Shown in pieces: positions 17,548 to 26,144 of a stretch of 64,000 nt of DNA; the first letter of the stretch is position 1; each line of letters begins with the position of its first letter. The position numbers and the translations under genes are program-made. Under the pieces are notes generated by a model. The model ran no database searches. It was not told where the DNA came from and worked only from the letters and a program-made list of their open reading frames with translations. Source of the stretch: Variovorax atrisoli 110B (GTDB taxonomy: Bacteria; Pseudomonadota; Gammaproteobacteria; Burkholderiales; Burkholderiaceae_C); the NCBI RefSeq assembly GCF_000382045.1, contig NZ_KB907450.1, positions 1,502,204 through 1,566,203 of the forward strand, in the 5' to 3' direction.

Positions 17548-17589
17548 AAAACGGGGCTTCTCCCCTCTGAAAAAACAACAGCTCCCAAT

Positions 17590-17626
17590 GAAAAAAGCGC
17601 TTTTTCCCTTGGAAACGCGTTTTTTC
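17590..17626. promoter_or_regulatory. Two AT-flanked GCGC/CGCG palindromes upstream of the SWIB gene
   Basis: GAAAAAAGCGCTTTTTCC at 17590-17607 and GGAAACGCGTTTTTTC at 17611-17626, centres 19 bp apart, about 85 bases before the next start codon. They could be operator sites or cruciform/terminator-like elements ending the DMT transporter gene. No test is possible from sequence alone. Confidence 0.35.
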
Positions 17627-17702
17627 TCCTTTAGCATCCGCAATGCCACTGGAGACGCAAGTTTTTCATTGGTGAGTGTTCAACCAAAAAAGGAAATCAA
17701 CC

Positions 17703-18143
17703 ATGGCAACTGCAAAGAAGGCTCCGGCCAAGAAAGCTCCGGCAAAGAAGGCCGCTCCTGCAAAGAAGGCTGCGGCTCCGGCGAAGAAGGCCGCTCCGGC
17801 CAAGAAGGCGGCTCCTGCGAAGAAGGCCGCACCGGCGAAGAAGGCGGCTCCCGCCAAGAAGGCCCCCGCGAAGAAGGCCGCTCCCGCCAAGAAGCGCACG
17901 CCCAACGCTGCGTTCATGAAGGCACTGACCCCCAGCCCGGCACTGGCCGCCGTGGTCGGCTCCACGCCGCTGCCGCGCACCGCTGTCGTGAGCAAGCTGT
18001 GGGACTACATCAAGAAGAACAACCTTCAGGACAAGGCCAACAAGCGCAACATCAACGCCGACGCCAAACTGAAGGAAATCTTCGGCAAGCCGCAAGTGTC
18101 GATGTTCGAACTGGCAGCGCTGATCGGCAAGCACGTCAAGTAA
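17703..18143 (+). CDS. Histone H1-like tail fused to SWIB/MDM2 domain
   Basis: 146-residue DNA-associated protein. Residues 1-60 are a lysine/alanine/proline repeat tail (APAKKA units) like the C-terminal tails of histone H1 and bacterial AlgP/HC2 proteins. Residues about 65-146 are a SWIB/MDM2 domain (TPSPALAAVVGSTPLPRTAVVSKLWDYIKKNNLQD and LKEIFGKPQVSMFELAALIGKHVK). The fusion is widespread in Burkholderiales and Chlamydia-like lineages and probably condenses or organises DNA. The repeat tail is prone to length variation. Confidence 0.92.
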   Translation: MATAKKAPAKKAPAKKAAPAKKAAAPAKKAAPAKKAAPAKKAAPAKKAAPAKKAPAKKAAPAKKRTPNAAFMKALTPSPALAAVVGSTPLPRTAVVSKLWDYIKKNNLQDKANKRNINADAKLKEIFGKPQVSMFELAALIGKHVK

Positions 18144-18173
18144 GCCCTCGGGGGCCTCGCGCTCCTGAATCAG

Positions 18174-18202
18174 AAAGCCCGCTTCACGCGGGCTTTTTTT
18201 TC
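18174..18202 (+). terminator. Rho-independent terminator of the SWIB gene
   Basis: Nine-base-pair stem AAAGCCCGC/GCGGGCTTT with TTCAC loop followed by T8. It overlaps the last codons of the convergent AraC-type gene. Confidence 0.88.
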
Positions 18203-18963
18203 GCCTGCAGCATTGCCCCGCCCTCCTCGAAGAAACGCGCCGGCGTCGAGCCGAAATGCTTTCGGAAAGCCTCGATGAAGGCACTGACGGAGCTGTAGCC
18301 CACCGTCAGCGCGACCGCGGTGACACTCTCCTGCAGGCTCAGCAGTTCCACAGCCTTGAGCAGCCGCGCCTGCTGGCGCCACAGCGCGAAGCTCAGTCCC
18401 GTCTCGGCAGCGAATCGGCGCGTGAGCGTCCTTCGGGCCATGCCGATGCGATCGGCCCATCGGTCGATGCCGTCCGGCAGCGCCGGGTCGTCGGCCAACG
18501 CGGCAGCCATGGCTGCCAGCCGGCTGTCCTGCGGCATCGGCAGATGGAGGGATGGCCTGTCGCCCGCCGCGAGTTCGTCGATCAGCACACCCACCAGACG
18601 CCCTCGGCGGGGCTCCAGCAGGGGATCGGATGCGTCCATGCCCGTCAGCCGATCCACCAGCGCACGCACCAGCGGCGTCGCCGCGAACACGTGCGGCACA
18701 CCCGGCAGCGCCTGTGCCGTCGTTGCATCGATGTGCAGGCTCCAGCCCGCGGTGGCGCCGAAGGTCTGCGCCGCATGGGCGCAGCGCGGCGCGATCCAGC
18801 CGATCCACCCCGGCGGCTGCACCCAGCGCCCCGACGGCGTCTCGATGACCTGCAGCCCCTCCCGCAAGGCGAACAGCTGCCCGGTGTCGTGCGAGTGGTA
18901 GCCGGTGACGCGCGGCGCCTCGTAGGCGGTGATCCACAGCGTCGCCGGCGTCCGTTCAGCCAT
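18184..18963 (-). CDS. AraC-family transcriptional regulator with cupin-type sensor
   Basis: 259-residue regulator. The N-terminal cupin sensor spans residues 1-130 (ITAYEAPRVTGYHSHDTGQLFALREG, with metal/ligand-like His pair, and PPGWIGWIAPRCAHAAQ). The C-terminal AraC DNA-binding domain spans 155-255 (DRIGMARRTLTRRFAAETGLSFALWRQQARLLKAVELL and VGYSSVSAFIEAFRKHFGSTPARFF). It is divergent from the 96-residue hypothetical at 19067. The ligand is unknown. Confidence 0.9.
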   Translation of the reverse strand: MAERTPATLWITAYEAPRVTGYHSHDTGQLFALREGLQVIETPSGRWVQPPGWIGWIAPRCAHAAQTFGATAGWSLHIDATTAQALPGVPHVFAATPLVRALVDRLTGMDASDPLLEPRRGRLVGVLIDELAAGDRPSLHLPMPQDSRLAAMAAALADDPALPDGIDRWADRIGMARRTLTRRFAAETGLSFALWRQQARLLKAVELLSLQESVTAVALTVGYSSVSAFIEAFRKHFGSTPARFFEEGGAMLQAKKKPA

Positions 18964-19066
18964 GGGTGGCCCGCCGGAGGTATCGATTGGCCCCGCTCCG
19001 CAAGCCCGAAGGAGCGGTGCTGCCTAGCATCGAAACCCTCTCAACTCCAACCAAGGAACAGTCTCC

Positions 19067-19357
19067 ATGAAAGCCCAGGACGTACTCCCCGACGGCGAAG
19101 ACTTCACCACCATCAACGGCCGCGCACTGCGCAAGGGATCGGTCGCCGCCTTCCTTGCCAACGCGCGCATCCTCGAAGACGCCGGCACGTCCCCGCCCGA
19201 CAGGCAGGCCGCAGAGGACGACTTCGCCTCGCTGATCCCCACCCTCGACGCGCTCGGCCTGTTCGACGTGTTCGAGCTGCGCTCGCCGTTCCTGCGCGCG
19301 GAGGTGGCCCGCCATCGCGCCGCGCTCAGCCCTTCGCCTGTTTCGCCGAGCGCGTGA
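19067..19357 (+). CDS. Conserved-looking hypothetical protein, 96 residues
   Basis: Soluble acidic protein beginning MKAQDVLPDGEDF and containing RALRKGSVAAFLANARILEDA and LIPTLDALGLFDVFELRSPFLRAEVARHRAAL. It appears helical, with no signal or membrane segment. The ATG is preceded by GGAACAGTCTCC. It is divergent from the AraC regulator (103-base gap), which may control it. Its 3' end overlaps the convergent ThDP-enzyme gene by 32 bases. No function assigned. Confidence 0.7.
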   Translation: MKAQDVLPDGEDFTTINGRALRKGSVAAFLANARILEDAGTSPPDRQAAEDDFASLIPTLDALGLFDVFELRSPFLRAEVARHRAALSPSPVSPSA

Positions 19358-21047
19358 TCGACGACAGCGTGCCGCGCGTGGTGATGACCTCGGGGTCGAG
19401 CGGAATCTCGATCAGCGTGCCGGTGTCGGCCTCCAGCGCGCGCAGCAGCGCCGCCTCGAACTGCGCCGTCTCCGTCACCCGCTCGGCCGCGTACCCATAG
19501 GCGCGCGCGAGACCGCAGAAGTCGGGGTTGCGCAGCGCCGTGCCGCTGGTGCGCTCGGGATACTCACGCTCCTGGTGCATGCGGATCGTGCCGAACATGC
19601 CGTTGTTGAGCAGCACGATGATGCTCTTGCCGCCGTGCTGCGAAGCCGTCGCCAGCTCTTGCCCGGTCATCAGGAAATCGCCATCCCCCGCGATGGTGAA
19701 GGCCACGCGCCCCGTCGCCAGGTTGGCCGCGATGCCAGCCGGCACGCCGTAGCCCATCGCCCCGCTGGTCGGCGCCAGCTGCGTCTTCGCGCCCTTGGCC
19801 AGGCCGTGGTAGCGGAAGTAGCGGTGCACCCAGCTCGCGAAGTTGCCCGCGCCGTTGGTGATTGCCGCGTCCGCGGGCAGATGCTTCTGCAGCAGCGCGA
19901 CCACTTGCGCCATGTCGACCGAACCCCGCGGCGTCTCGGCGGGCATGCCCGTCAAAGCCTGGGGCACGAGGTTGGCTTCGTAGTCGGCATGGGCCTGAAG
20001 CGTCCATTCTTCCCACGGCAGCGTCGGCGGTGCGCTCAGCACCTCCAGGCTGCGCGCAGCGGCGCTCATGCCGGCGTTGATCGCCAGGTCGGCCTGGTAG
20101 ACGCGGTTGAGCTCCTCGGCACTCGCGTGGATGTGCACCAGCGTCTGCTTCGCCTTGGGTGCCTCGAGCAGCGTGTAGCCGCTGGTGGTCATCTCGCCAA
20201 GGCGCGGGCCGATGGCCAGGATCAGGTCGGCGTCCTTCACGCGCTGGGCGAGCTTCGGGTTGATGGCGATGCCGACATCTCCCGCGTACTGCGGATGGTG
20301 ATTGTCGAAGGTGTCCTGGAAGCGGAACGCATTCGCCACCGGCAGGCGCCAGTTCTCGGCGAAGCGCTGCAGCGCCTGCGCGGCCTGCGCCGTCCAGCCG
20401 CCGCCGCCGGCGATCACCAGCGGGCGCTGCGACTTCAGCAGCAGCTCGCGCAGGGTGCGCAGCGCGCCCGGATCGCTCCAGGGCTCCACCGCCTCCACGC
20501 GCGCCAGCGGACGCGCGGTGGTCTCGCTGCGCAGCATGTCTTCCGGAAGCACCAGCACCACCGGTCCCGGACGGCCGTTCATCGCGGTGGCGAAGGCACG
20601 TGCGATGTACTCGGGAATGCGGTTCGCGTCGTCGATGCGCTCCACGCGCTTGGCGAAGCCCTTGGTGCTCGGGCCGAAGAAGCTGGCGTAGTCGACTTCC
20701 TGGAAGGCCTCGCGGTCGCGGAAGTCGCTGCCGACGTCGCCCACGAAAAGCACCATCGGCGTGGAGTCCTGGAAGGCGTTGTGCACGCCGATCGACGCAT
20801 TGGTCGCGCCCGGCCCGCGGGTGACGAAGCACACGCCCGGCCGCCCGGTGAGCTTGCCGTGCGCCTCGGCCATGAAGGCGGCGCCGCCCTCCTGCCGGTT
20901 GACGACGAAGCGCGTGCGGTCGCGGTAGGCGTGGAAGCCGTCGAGCACTGCCAGGAAGCTCTCGCCAGGCACGCCGAATGCGATCTCCATGCCTTGCTCT
21001 ACGAGGCATTCCACGATCAGGTGGCCTGCGGGTTGTGATGTACTCAT
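19326..21047 (-). CDS. Thiamine diphosphate-dependent enzyme (acetolactate synthase/benzoylformate decarboxylase-like)
   Basis: About 573 residues with the three ThDP-family domains. The N-terminal pyrimidine-binding domain has the activating Glu in NRQEGGAAFMAEAHGK. The central domain begins near SQRPLVIAGGGGW. The C-terminal PP-binding domain has the motif GDGDFLMTGQELATASQHGGKSIIVLLNN. Members decarboxylate 2-oxo acids or join them. It stands alone without an acetolactate regulatory subunit gene, so a catabolic 2-oxo-acid role is as likely as branched-chain biosynthesis. It is divergent from a TetR regulator. Confidence 0.88.
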   Translation of the reverse strand: MSTSQPAGHLIVECLVEQGMEIAFGVPGESFLAVLDGFHAYRDRTRFVVNRQEGGAAFMAEAHGKLTGRPGVCFVTRGPGATNASIGVHNAFQDSTPMVLFVGDVGSDFRDREAFQEVDYASFFGPSTKGFAKRVERIDDANRIPEYIARAFATAMNGRPGPVVLVLPEDMLRSETTARPLARVEAVEPWSDPGALRTLRELLLKSQRPLVIAGGGGWTAQAAQALQRFAENWRLPVANAFRFQDTFDNHHPQYAGDVGIAINPKLAQRVKDADLILAIGPRLGEMTTSGYTLLEAPKAKQTLVHIHASAEELNRVYQADLAINAGMSAAARSLEVLSAPPTLPWEEWTLQAHADYEANLVPQALTGMPAETPRGSVDMAQVVALLQKHLPADAAITNGAGNFASWVHRYFRYHGLAKGAKTQLAPTSGAMGYGVPAGIAANLATGRVAFTIAGDGDFLMTGQELATASQHGGKSIIVLLNNGMFGTIRMHQEREYPERTSGTALRNPDFCGLARAYGYAAERVTETAQFEAALLRALEADTGTLIEIPLDPEVITTRGTLSSITRSAKQAKG

Positions 21048-21142
21048 GGGAAGTAGGAACCTCAGCTGCAAATGTCTTCGGCAATTATGTGCGCCCGCTT
21101 TGGACGCCTTGCGTTAATTCCCCAAATGGTTAAATTCGCGCC

Positions 21143-21811
21143 ATGAAGGCCCCCAAGGACCCCACGCCCGACATCGCGATCGAAGCGATCGAACCACGCT
21201 CGCGCGACGCGGACAGGTCGCAGCTGGCCATCCTCGCCTCGGCGCGCGACGAGTTCTCCGCGCGCGGCCTCGCAGGCGCGCGCATGGACAGCATCGCCGA
21301 GCGCGCGGGCCTCAACAAGCGCCTCATCTACTACTACTTCGGCAGCAAGGACGACCTGTTCCTTGCCGTGCTGGAGCGCGTCTATGCGGACATCCGCGAA
21401 GCGGAACAGCGCCTGCACCTCGAAGAGATCGATCCCGTGGAGGCCATCCGCCAGCTGGTGTCGTTCACCTGGAACTACTATCTCGAGCACCCCGAGTTCA
21501 TCACGCTGCTCAACAGCGAGAACCTGCACTGCGCGGCCCACCTGAAGCGCTCCGACCGCATCCAGGAGATGAACTCGCCGCTGGTGCAGTTGCTCGACAC
21601 CGTACTGGAACGCGGCCGGCGCGACGACCTGTTCCGCGCGGGCGTGGACCCGGTGCAGCTCTACATCTCCATCGCCTCGCTCTGCTACTTCTACCTCTCG
21701 AACAACCACACGCTATCGGCCATCTTCGGCCGCGACCTGCGTGCGCCCAAGGCGATGGCGCAACGCCTCTCGCACATGACCGACCTGGTCCTTGGCTACG
21801 TACTGAAATAG
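21143..21811 (+). CDS. TetR/AcrR-family transcriptional regulator
   Basis: 222-residue repressor-type regulator. Helix-turn-helix at residues 25-70 (QLAILASARDEFSARGLAGARMDSIAERAGLNKRLIYYYFGSKDDLFLAVLERVY) and a C-terminal ligand domain. It lies between the divergent ThDP enzyme and the co-directional transport/catabolism cluster starting at 22190. A palindrome at the cluster promoter (22129-22148) is a candidate binding site. The inducer is unknown. Confidence 0.9.
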   Translation: MKAPKDPTPDIAIEAIEPRSRDADRSQLAILASARDEFSARGLAGARMDSIAERAGLNKRLIYYYFGSKDDLFLAVLERVYADIREAEQRLHLEEIDPVEAIRQLVSFTWNYYLEHPEFITLLNSENLHCAAHLKRSDRIQEMNSPLVQLLDTVLERGRRDDLFRAGVDPVQLYISIASLCYFYLSNNHTLSAIFGRDLRAPKAMAQRLSHMTDLVLGYVLK

Positions 21812-21895
21812 CCCCCAGGCTTCGCGCACTTCGTGCGCTACGCCAACCCCCTCCGGGGGCAACACCAGCGGCCCGGCAAAGCCGGTTCCGCGGTA
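21811..21895 (+). repeat. Intergenic palindromic repeat, copy 1
   Basis: About 85-95 bp unit: GCCCCCAGG, then a CGCACTTCGTGCG hairpin, a CCCCCTCCGGGGG hairpin, then CCGGCAAAGCCGGTTCC. The same order and orientation occur in three other copies in this window. This copy starts on the last base of the TetR gene. The 378-base gap 21812-22189 otherwise holds copy 2 and the cluster promoter. Confidence 0.85.
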
Positions 21896-21906
21896 AGGCT
21901 GGGCTC

Positions 21907-21998
21907 GCCCCCAAGGCTCGCGCACTTCGTGTCGCTTCGCCACCCCCTACCGGGGGCAACACCGGTGGCCCGGCAAAGCCGGTTCCACGGTGTTCCGG
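21907..21998 (+). repeat. Intergenic palindromic repeat, copy 2
   Basis: Same unit as copy 1, in direct tandem 11 bases downstream. It contains CGCACTTCGTGTCGCTTCG, ACCCCCTACCGGGGG and CCCGGCAAAGCCGGTTCC. Confidence 0.85.
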
Positions 21999-22094
21999 AC
22001 CTTGGCCCGTGCCGGTTCCGACGACCGTGCACTGCGCAGTCGCACCCGAAAACCACTGAACCTGCTCCTGCGGGTATTCACTAGGGAGCGCCCG

Positions 22095-22148
22095 TTGACG
22101 CTGCCGCGCAGCCGTTCCTAAAATCAATAATTCACTCGATGGTGAATT
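22095..22148 (+). promoter_or_regulatory. Promoter and palindromic operator of the Bug/ABC/enzyme cluster
   Basis: -35 TTGACG (22095-22100), 18-base spacer, -10 TAAAAT (22119-22124). The predicted start site falls in a palindrome AATTCACTCGATGGTGAATT (22129-22148; 7-bp arms, 6-base centre). The position and symmetry fit a TetR-type repressor site; the TetR gene at 21143 is the obvious candidate. Confidence 0.6.
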
Positions 22149-22189
22149 GATCGATTTCAAGAATGCGGCTCGACCGCGCGGAGACATCC

Positions 22190-23185
22190 ATGAAGTTCAT
22201 TGCCAGCAGTGCGACGCGTACAGCGGCCCTCGCCTTCCTGACCTGCATCGCGGCGCTGCTGCCGGGGCTGGCGGCGGCGCAGAACGGTTATCCGAACAAG
22301 CCGATCCGCGTGATCGTGCCGTTCGCGGCGGGCAGCACCACGGACATCATTGCCCGCGCCATCACCGACAAGATGAGCGCCAGCATGGGCCAGACGCTGG
22401 TGATCGACAACCGCGGCGGCGCGAGCGGCACCATCGGCCAGCACGCGGTGGCAACGGCCGCGCCGGACGGCTACACGGTGATGATCCATTCGTCGTCGCA
22501 CACGGTGAGCCCTTCCACCTTCGCCAAGCTGCCGTTCGACACGGTGCACGACTTCGCCGGCATCACGCCGATCTCGTCGCTGCCCAACGCGCTGGTGATC
22601 TCGCCGAGCAAGAACATCAAGACGCTGCCGCAGCTGCTGGCCGCCGCGCGCGGCAAGCCGGGCAGCATGAACTTCGCCTCGGCCGGCCAGGGCAGCGCCA
22701 CGCACCTGAATGCCGAGAAGTTCAAGATGGCCGCGAAGATCGATGCCACCAACATCCCCTTCAAGGGATCGGGCGAGGCCGTGACCGAAGTGCTCTCGGG
22801 CCGCGTCGACTACTACTTCTCGCCCATCGCGCCGGTCATCGGGCAGATCAAGGAAGGCCAGCTGCTCGCGCTCGCCGTGGGCTCGCCCAAGCGCGCGGCC
22901 GCGCTGCCCGACGTGCCCACCACCAGCGAAGCCGGCGTGCCCGGCTCGGAGTTCAACTTCTGGATCGGGATGATGGCGCCGGCCAAGACGCCGCGCGACA
23001 TCGTCGAGCGCCTGCACGCCGAGGTGGCGAAGGCGCTGGCCACGCCCGAGGTGAAGGAGCGCTTCGCCAAGCTCGGTGCCGACGCCTGGACGCTCAAGCC
23101 CGAGCAGTTCGACGCCTACATCAAGGAAGAGATCGCGAGCAACGCGCAGCTCGTGAAGGCGGCCGGCCTCTCGGTCCAACAGTAA
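22190..23185 (+). CDS. Bug-family (TctC) tripartite tricarboxylate-type solute-binding protein
   Basis: 331-residue periplasmic binding protein with Sec signal peptide (residues 1-29, ending GLAAAQ). Family signature: NGYPNKPIRVIVPFAAGSTTDIIAR and VIDNRGGASGTIGQHAVATAAPDGYTV. Bug proteins bind carboxylates, amides or nicotinate-like compounds and are hugely expanded in Burkholderiales. There is no TctA/TctB membrane gene nearby, so this may act as an orphan receptor or sensor. GGAGA lies before the ATG. It is the first gene of the cluster. Confidence 0.93.
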   Translation: MKFIASSATRTAALAFLTCIAALLPGLAAAQNGYPNKPIRVIVPFAAGSTTDIIARAITDKMSASMGQTLVIDNRGGASGTIGQHAVATAAPDGYTVMIHSSSHTVSPSTFAKLPFDTVHDFAGITPISSLPNALVISPSKNIKTLPQLLAAARGKPGSMNFASAGQGSATHLNAEKFKMAAKIDATNIPFKGSGEAVTEVLSGRVDYYFSPIAPVIGQIKEGQLLALAVGSPKRAAALPDVPTTSEAGVPGSEFNFWIGMMAPAKTPRDIVERLHAEVAKALATPEVKERFAKLGADAWTLKPEQFDAYIKEEIASNAQLVKAAGLSVQQ

Positions 23186-23234
23186 GCCACGCAAGCCATC
23201 CCGCACGCTCCTCCCGAAAGCCCCGGCTCCCGCC

Positions 23235-24008
23235 ATGTTCCGCAAGCTCCTGCTCTCCCCGGCCCTGCGCCCCTTCCTCCTGATCCTGTTGCTGCTGGTG
23301 CTGTGGGACCTGGCGATCCGCCTGTTCAGGATTCCGGCCTACCTCATTCCCCCGCCGTGGGAGGTCGTGAAGCAGCTCGTCGCCGAATGGCCGCGCCTGC
23401 TCGCGGAGAGCTGGAAGACCACGCTCGCAACGCTCGGCGGCTTCGGGCTGACGATCCTCCTCGGCATTCCGATCGCGATGGTCATCGCCTACTCGCGCGT
23501 CGTCGAGTCGTACGTGTATCCGCTGCTGGTGTTCTCGCAGAGCATTCCCAAGGTGGCGATCGCGCCGCTGTTCGTGGTGTGGTTCGGCTTCGGCATCTTC
23601 CCGAAGGTGATCAGCGCTTTCCTGCTGGGCTTCTTCCCGGTGGTGGTATCCACGGTGATGGGCTTCAAGTCGGTCGAGCCCGACATGCTCGATCTCTCGC
23701 GCTCGATGGGCGCGAGCCGGCTGCAGACCTTCTTCAAGATCAGCCTGCCGCAGGCCCTGCCGCAGATCTTCAGCGGGCTGAAGGTGTCTGTCACGCTGGC
23801 GGTGGTGGGCGCCGTGGTCGGCGAGTTCGTCGGCTCCAACTCGGGCATCGGCTACGTGCTGCAGGTGGCCAACGGCAACTTCGACCTGCCGCTGATGTTC
23901 GCGGCGCTGGTGGTGCTTTCGAGCATCGGCGTGATCCTCTTCGTCGCCGTCGACCTGGTCGAGCGCGTGATGATCCCCTGGCACGCCTCGCAGCGCCACA
24001 CTCATTGA
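23235..24008 (+). CDS. ABC transporter permease (SsuC/TauC type)
   Basis: 257-residue inner-membrane permease with six predicted helices and the BPD_transp_1 EAA loop around residues 145-175 (DLSRSMGASRLQTFFKISLPQALPQIFSGLK). It is of the class importing sulfonates, nitrate, pyrimidine precursors or other small organics. It works with the ATPase at 25358 and the binding protein at 24201. Confidence 0.93.
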   Translation: MFRKLLLSPALRPFLLILLLLVLWDLAIRLFRIPAYLIPPPWEVVKQLVAEWPRLLAESWKTTLATLGGFGLTILLGIPIAMVIAYSRVVESYVYPLLVFSQSIPKVAIAPLFVVWFGFGIFPKVISAFLLGFFPVVVSTVMGFKSVEPDMLDLSRSMGASRLQTFFKISLPQALPQIFSGLKVSVTLAVVGAVVGEFVGSNSGIGYVLQVANGNFDLPLMFAALVVLSSIGVILFVAVDLVERVMIPWHASQRHTH

Positions 24009-24010
24009 GA

Positions 24011-24106
24011 TGACCCCCAGTCTTCGCGCACTTCGTGTCGCTTCGCCAACCCCCTTCCAGGGGGCGATACCAGCGGCCCGGCAAAGCCGGTTCCGCGGTA
24101 TCCCTG
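24011..24106 (+). repeat. Intergenic palindromic repeat, copy 3
   Basis: GACCCCCAG, CGCACTTCGTGTCGCTTCG, CCCCCTTCCAGGGGG, GGCCCGGCAAAGCCGGTTCC in the same order as the other copies. It fills the gap between the permease and binding-protein genes, inside what should be one operon. Confidence 0.85.
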
Positions 24107-24200
24107 GCAAGACATGCCCGCTTCTCGCAGCCGGGGTAGACACGGCGCCGCGAAAGTCCAAGTTCCCTTGCCATACCTGACAACTCCCGGAGACAACACC

Positions 24201-25202
24201 ATGAAGAAACTGCTCCCCACGCTGCTCGCCGCGGCCGCGCTCGCCACCTTCGCCGTCGCACCCGCGCACGCCCAGGGCGACAAGCCCAAGGACAAGGTCA
24301 CGCTGATGCTCAACTGGTATCTGTACAGCGAGCACGCGCCCTTCTTCCTCGGCAAGGAAAAGGGCTTCTACGCCGAGGAAGGCATCGACCTCGACATCCA
24401 GGAAGGCCGCGGCTCCGCCGTCACCGCGCAGGCGGTGGCCGCCAAGTCGGCGACCTTCGGCTACATCGACGTGACCACCATGATCAAGGCCGCCGCCAAG
24501 GGTGCGCCGCTGAAGTCGACCGGTGTGCTGTTCCAGGTGAGCCCGATGTCGGTGATGGGCTTCACCGAGAAGAACATCAAGACGCCGAAGGACATCGTCG
24601 GCAAGACGGTGGCGGTGACGCCGGGCGACTCGATGTCGCAGATGTGGCCGCTCTTCCTGAAGATGAACGACATCAAGGCCGACCAGATCAAGACCGTCTC
24701 GGGCGACGCGCAGACCAAGCTCAATGCCGTGATCAACGGCCAGGCCGACCTGTTGCTGGGCTACGTGATGGACCAGGCCATCAAGCTGCAGGACGCCACG
24801 GGCAAGCCGGTGACGCCGATACGCTTCGCCGACTCGGGCGTGAACCAGATCAGCTCCGGGATCATCGCCAACAAGAACCTGCTGACCGAGAACCCCGACC
24901 TGGTGAAGCGCTTCATGCGCGCCTCCACCAAGGCCGCCGAAGCCGCCGAGAAGAGCCCCGAGGCCGCGGTCGACGCGATGCTCAAGGCCAACCCCAAGGC
25001 CGGCGTGCGCGACACGCTCATCGTGGGCATGAAGCAGAGCGTGGCGCTCTATCACACGAAGGAAACCGCCAACCAGCGCCCCTTCCGCGTGCAGATGAAG
25101 AACGTGAACGACTCGCTCGACCTGCTGGTGCAGTACGGCGGCATGGATGCTTCCACGCGCGGCAAGCCCGAGGACTACGTCACTCTCGACTTCCTGCCGT
25201 AA
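24201..25202 (+). CDS. ABC transporter solute-binding protein (NMT1/SsuA-like)
   Basis: 333-residue periplasmic protein, signal peptide residues 1-24 (ending APAHAQG). The NMT1/THI5-like fold is seen in VTLMLNWYLYSEHAPFFLGKEKGFYAEEGIDLDI and GRGSAVTAQAVAAKSATFGYIDV. It binds the ligand for the permease at 23235 and ATPase at 25358. ATG at 24201 follows CCGGAGACAACACC. The ligand is unknown. Confidence 0.92.
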   Translation: MKKLLPTLLAAAALATFAVAPAHAQGDKPKDKVTLMLNWYLYSEHAPFFLGKEKGFYAEEGIDLDIQEGRGSAVTAQAVAAKSATFGYIDVTTMIKAAAKGAPLKSTGVLFQVSPMSVMGFTEKNIKTPKDIVGKTVAVTPGDSMSQMWPLFLKMNDIKADQIKTVSGDAQTKLNAVINGQADLLLGYVMDQAIKLQDATGKPVTPIRFADSGVNQISSGIIANKNLLTENPDLVKRFMRASTKAAEAAEKSPEAAVDAMLKANPKAGVRDTLIVGMKQSVALYHTKETANQRPFRVQMKNVNDSLDLLVQYGGMDASTRGKPEDYVTLDFLP

Positions 25203-25209
25203 ACAGACT

Positions 25210-25304
25210 CGCCCCCAGGCTCCACGCACTTCGTGTCGCTTCTCCCACCCCCTACCGGGTGCAACACCTGCGGCTCGGCAAAGCCGGTTCCGCGGTGTTC
25301 CCCG
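25210..25304 (+). repeat. Intergenic palindromic repeat, copy 4
   Basis: CGCCCCCAGG, CGCACTTCGTGTCGCTTC, ACCCCCTACCGGGTG, CTCGGCAAAGCCGGTTCC; the most diverged of the four copies. It lies between the binding-protein and ATPase genes. Confidence 0.82.
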
Positions 25305-25357
25305 AAAAAACACAAGCGCTGCGTCTCCTCATTCGCCTCGTCCTTTAACTACGCTCC

Positions 25358-26137
25358 ATGTCTCCAGTGAACCTGATCGAAGCGCGCGGCGTCTCGAAGA
25401 TCTACCCAAGCAAGGACGGCCCCGTCGAGTCGCTCAAGCCGCTCGACTTCGCCATCAAGGAAGGCGAGTTCGTCTCCGTCGTCGGCCCTTCGGGCTGCGG
25501 CAAGAGCACGCTGCTCAAGATGGTGGCGGGCCTGCTGCCCATCAGCGGCGGCAGCCTCACGCTGGCAGGCCACCCGATCAAGGGCCCGCAGAAGGACGTG
25601 GGCATCGTGTTCCAGAGCGCGGTGCTGCTGCCCTGGCGCAGCGTGGAAGACAACATCCTGCTGCAGGCCGAGATGCGCCACCTTCCGTCGGAGGCATCGC
25701 GCGCCCGTGCCCGCGAGCTGATGGAGATGGCGGGCCTGAAGGGCTTCGAGAAGAAGTACCCCTGGCAGCTGTCGGGCGGCATGCAGCAGCGCGCATCGAT
25801 CTGCCGCGCCCTGCTGCACGACCCGTCGGTGCTGCTGATGGACGAGCCCTTCGGCGCACTCGACGCGATGACGCGCGAGAAGATGAACCTGGAGCTGCAG
25901 CGCATCTGGATGACGTCGAAGAAGACGGTGCTGCTCATCACCCACAGCATTCCCGAAGCAATCTTCCTGTCGGACCGGGTGATGGTGATGAGCGAACGCC
26001 CCGGCTCCATTGCGGCCGTCTACGACATCGACCTGCCGCGCCCGCGCACGCTGGACGTGATGGCCTCGGCCGAGTTCGGCGCCTACACGAAGCTGGTGCG
26101 CGCGCATTTCTACTCGCAGGGCATCCTGGACCACTGA
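25358..26137 (+). CDS. ABC transporter ATP-binding protein (SsuB/TauB type)
   Basis: 259-residue ATPase: Walker A GPSGCGKST, Q-loop VFQSAVLLPW, signature LSGGMQQR, Walker B VLLMDEPFGALD and switch His in LLITHSIPEA. It energises the importer formed with 23235 and 24201. It is followed after 7 bases by the enolase-superfamily gene, tying import to the four enzymes. Confidence 0.94.
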   Translation: MSPVNLIEARGVSKIYPSKDGPVESLKPLDFAIKEGEFVSVVGPSGCGKSTLLKMVAGLLPISGGSLTLAGHPIKGPQKDVGIVFQSAVLLPWRSVEDNILLQAEMRHLPSEASRARARELMEMAGLKGFEKKYPWQLSGGMQQRASICRALLHDPSVLLMDEPFGALDAMTREKMNLELQRIWMTSKKTVLLITHSIPEAIFLSDRVMVMSERPGSIAAVYDIDLPRPRTLDVMASAEFGAYTKLVRAHFYSQGILDH

Positions 26138-26144
26138 AGAGCAG

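Noticed and set aside
19326..21047. Naming the ThDP enzyme ilvB/ilvI
   Set aside because: No adjacent small subunit (ilvH) or ilvC; a TetR neighbour and solitary location make a biosynthetic call unsafe.
23121..25313. 730-codon minus-strand frame over the ABC transporter genes
   Set aside because: Antisense; its ends are translated intergenic repeats (RGTPRNRLCRAAG-type peptides) common to each repeat copy.
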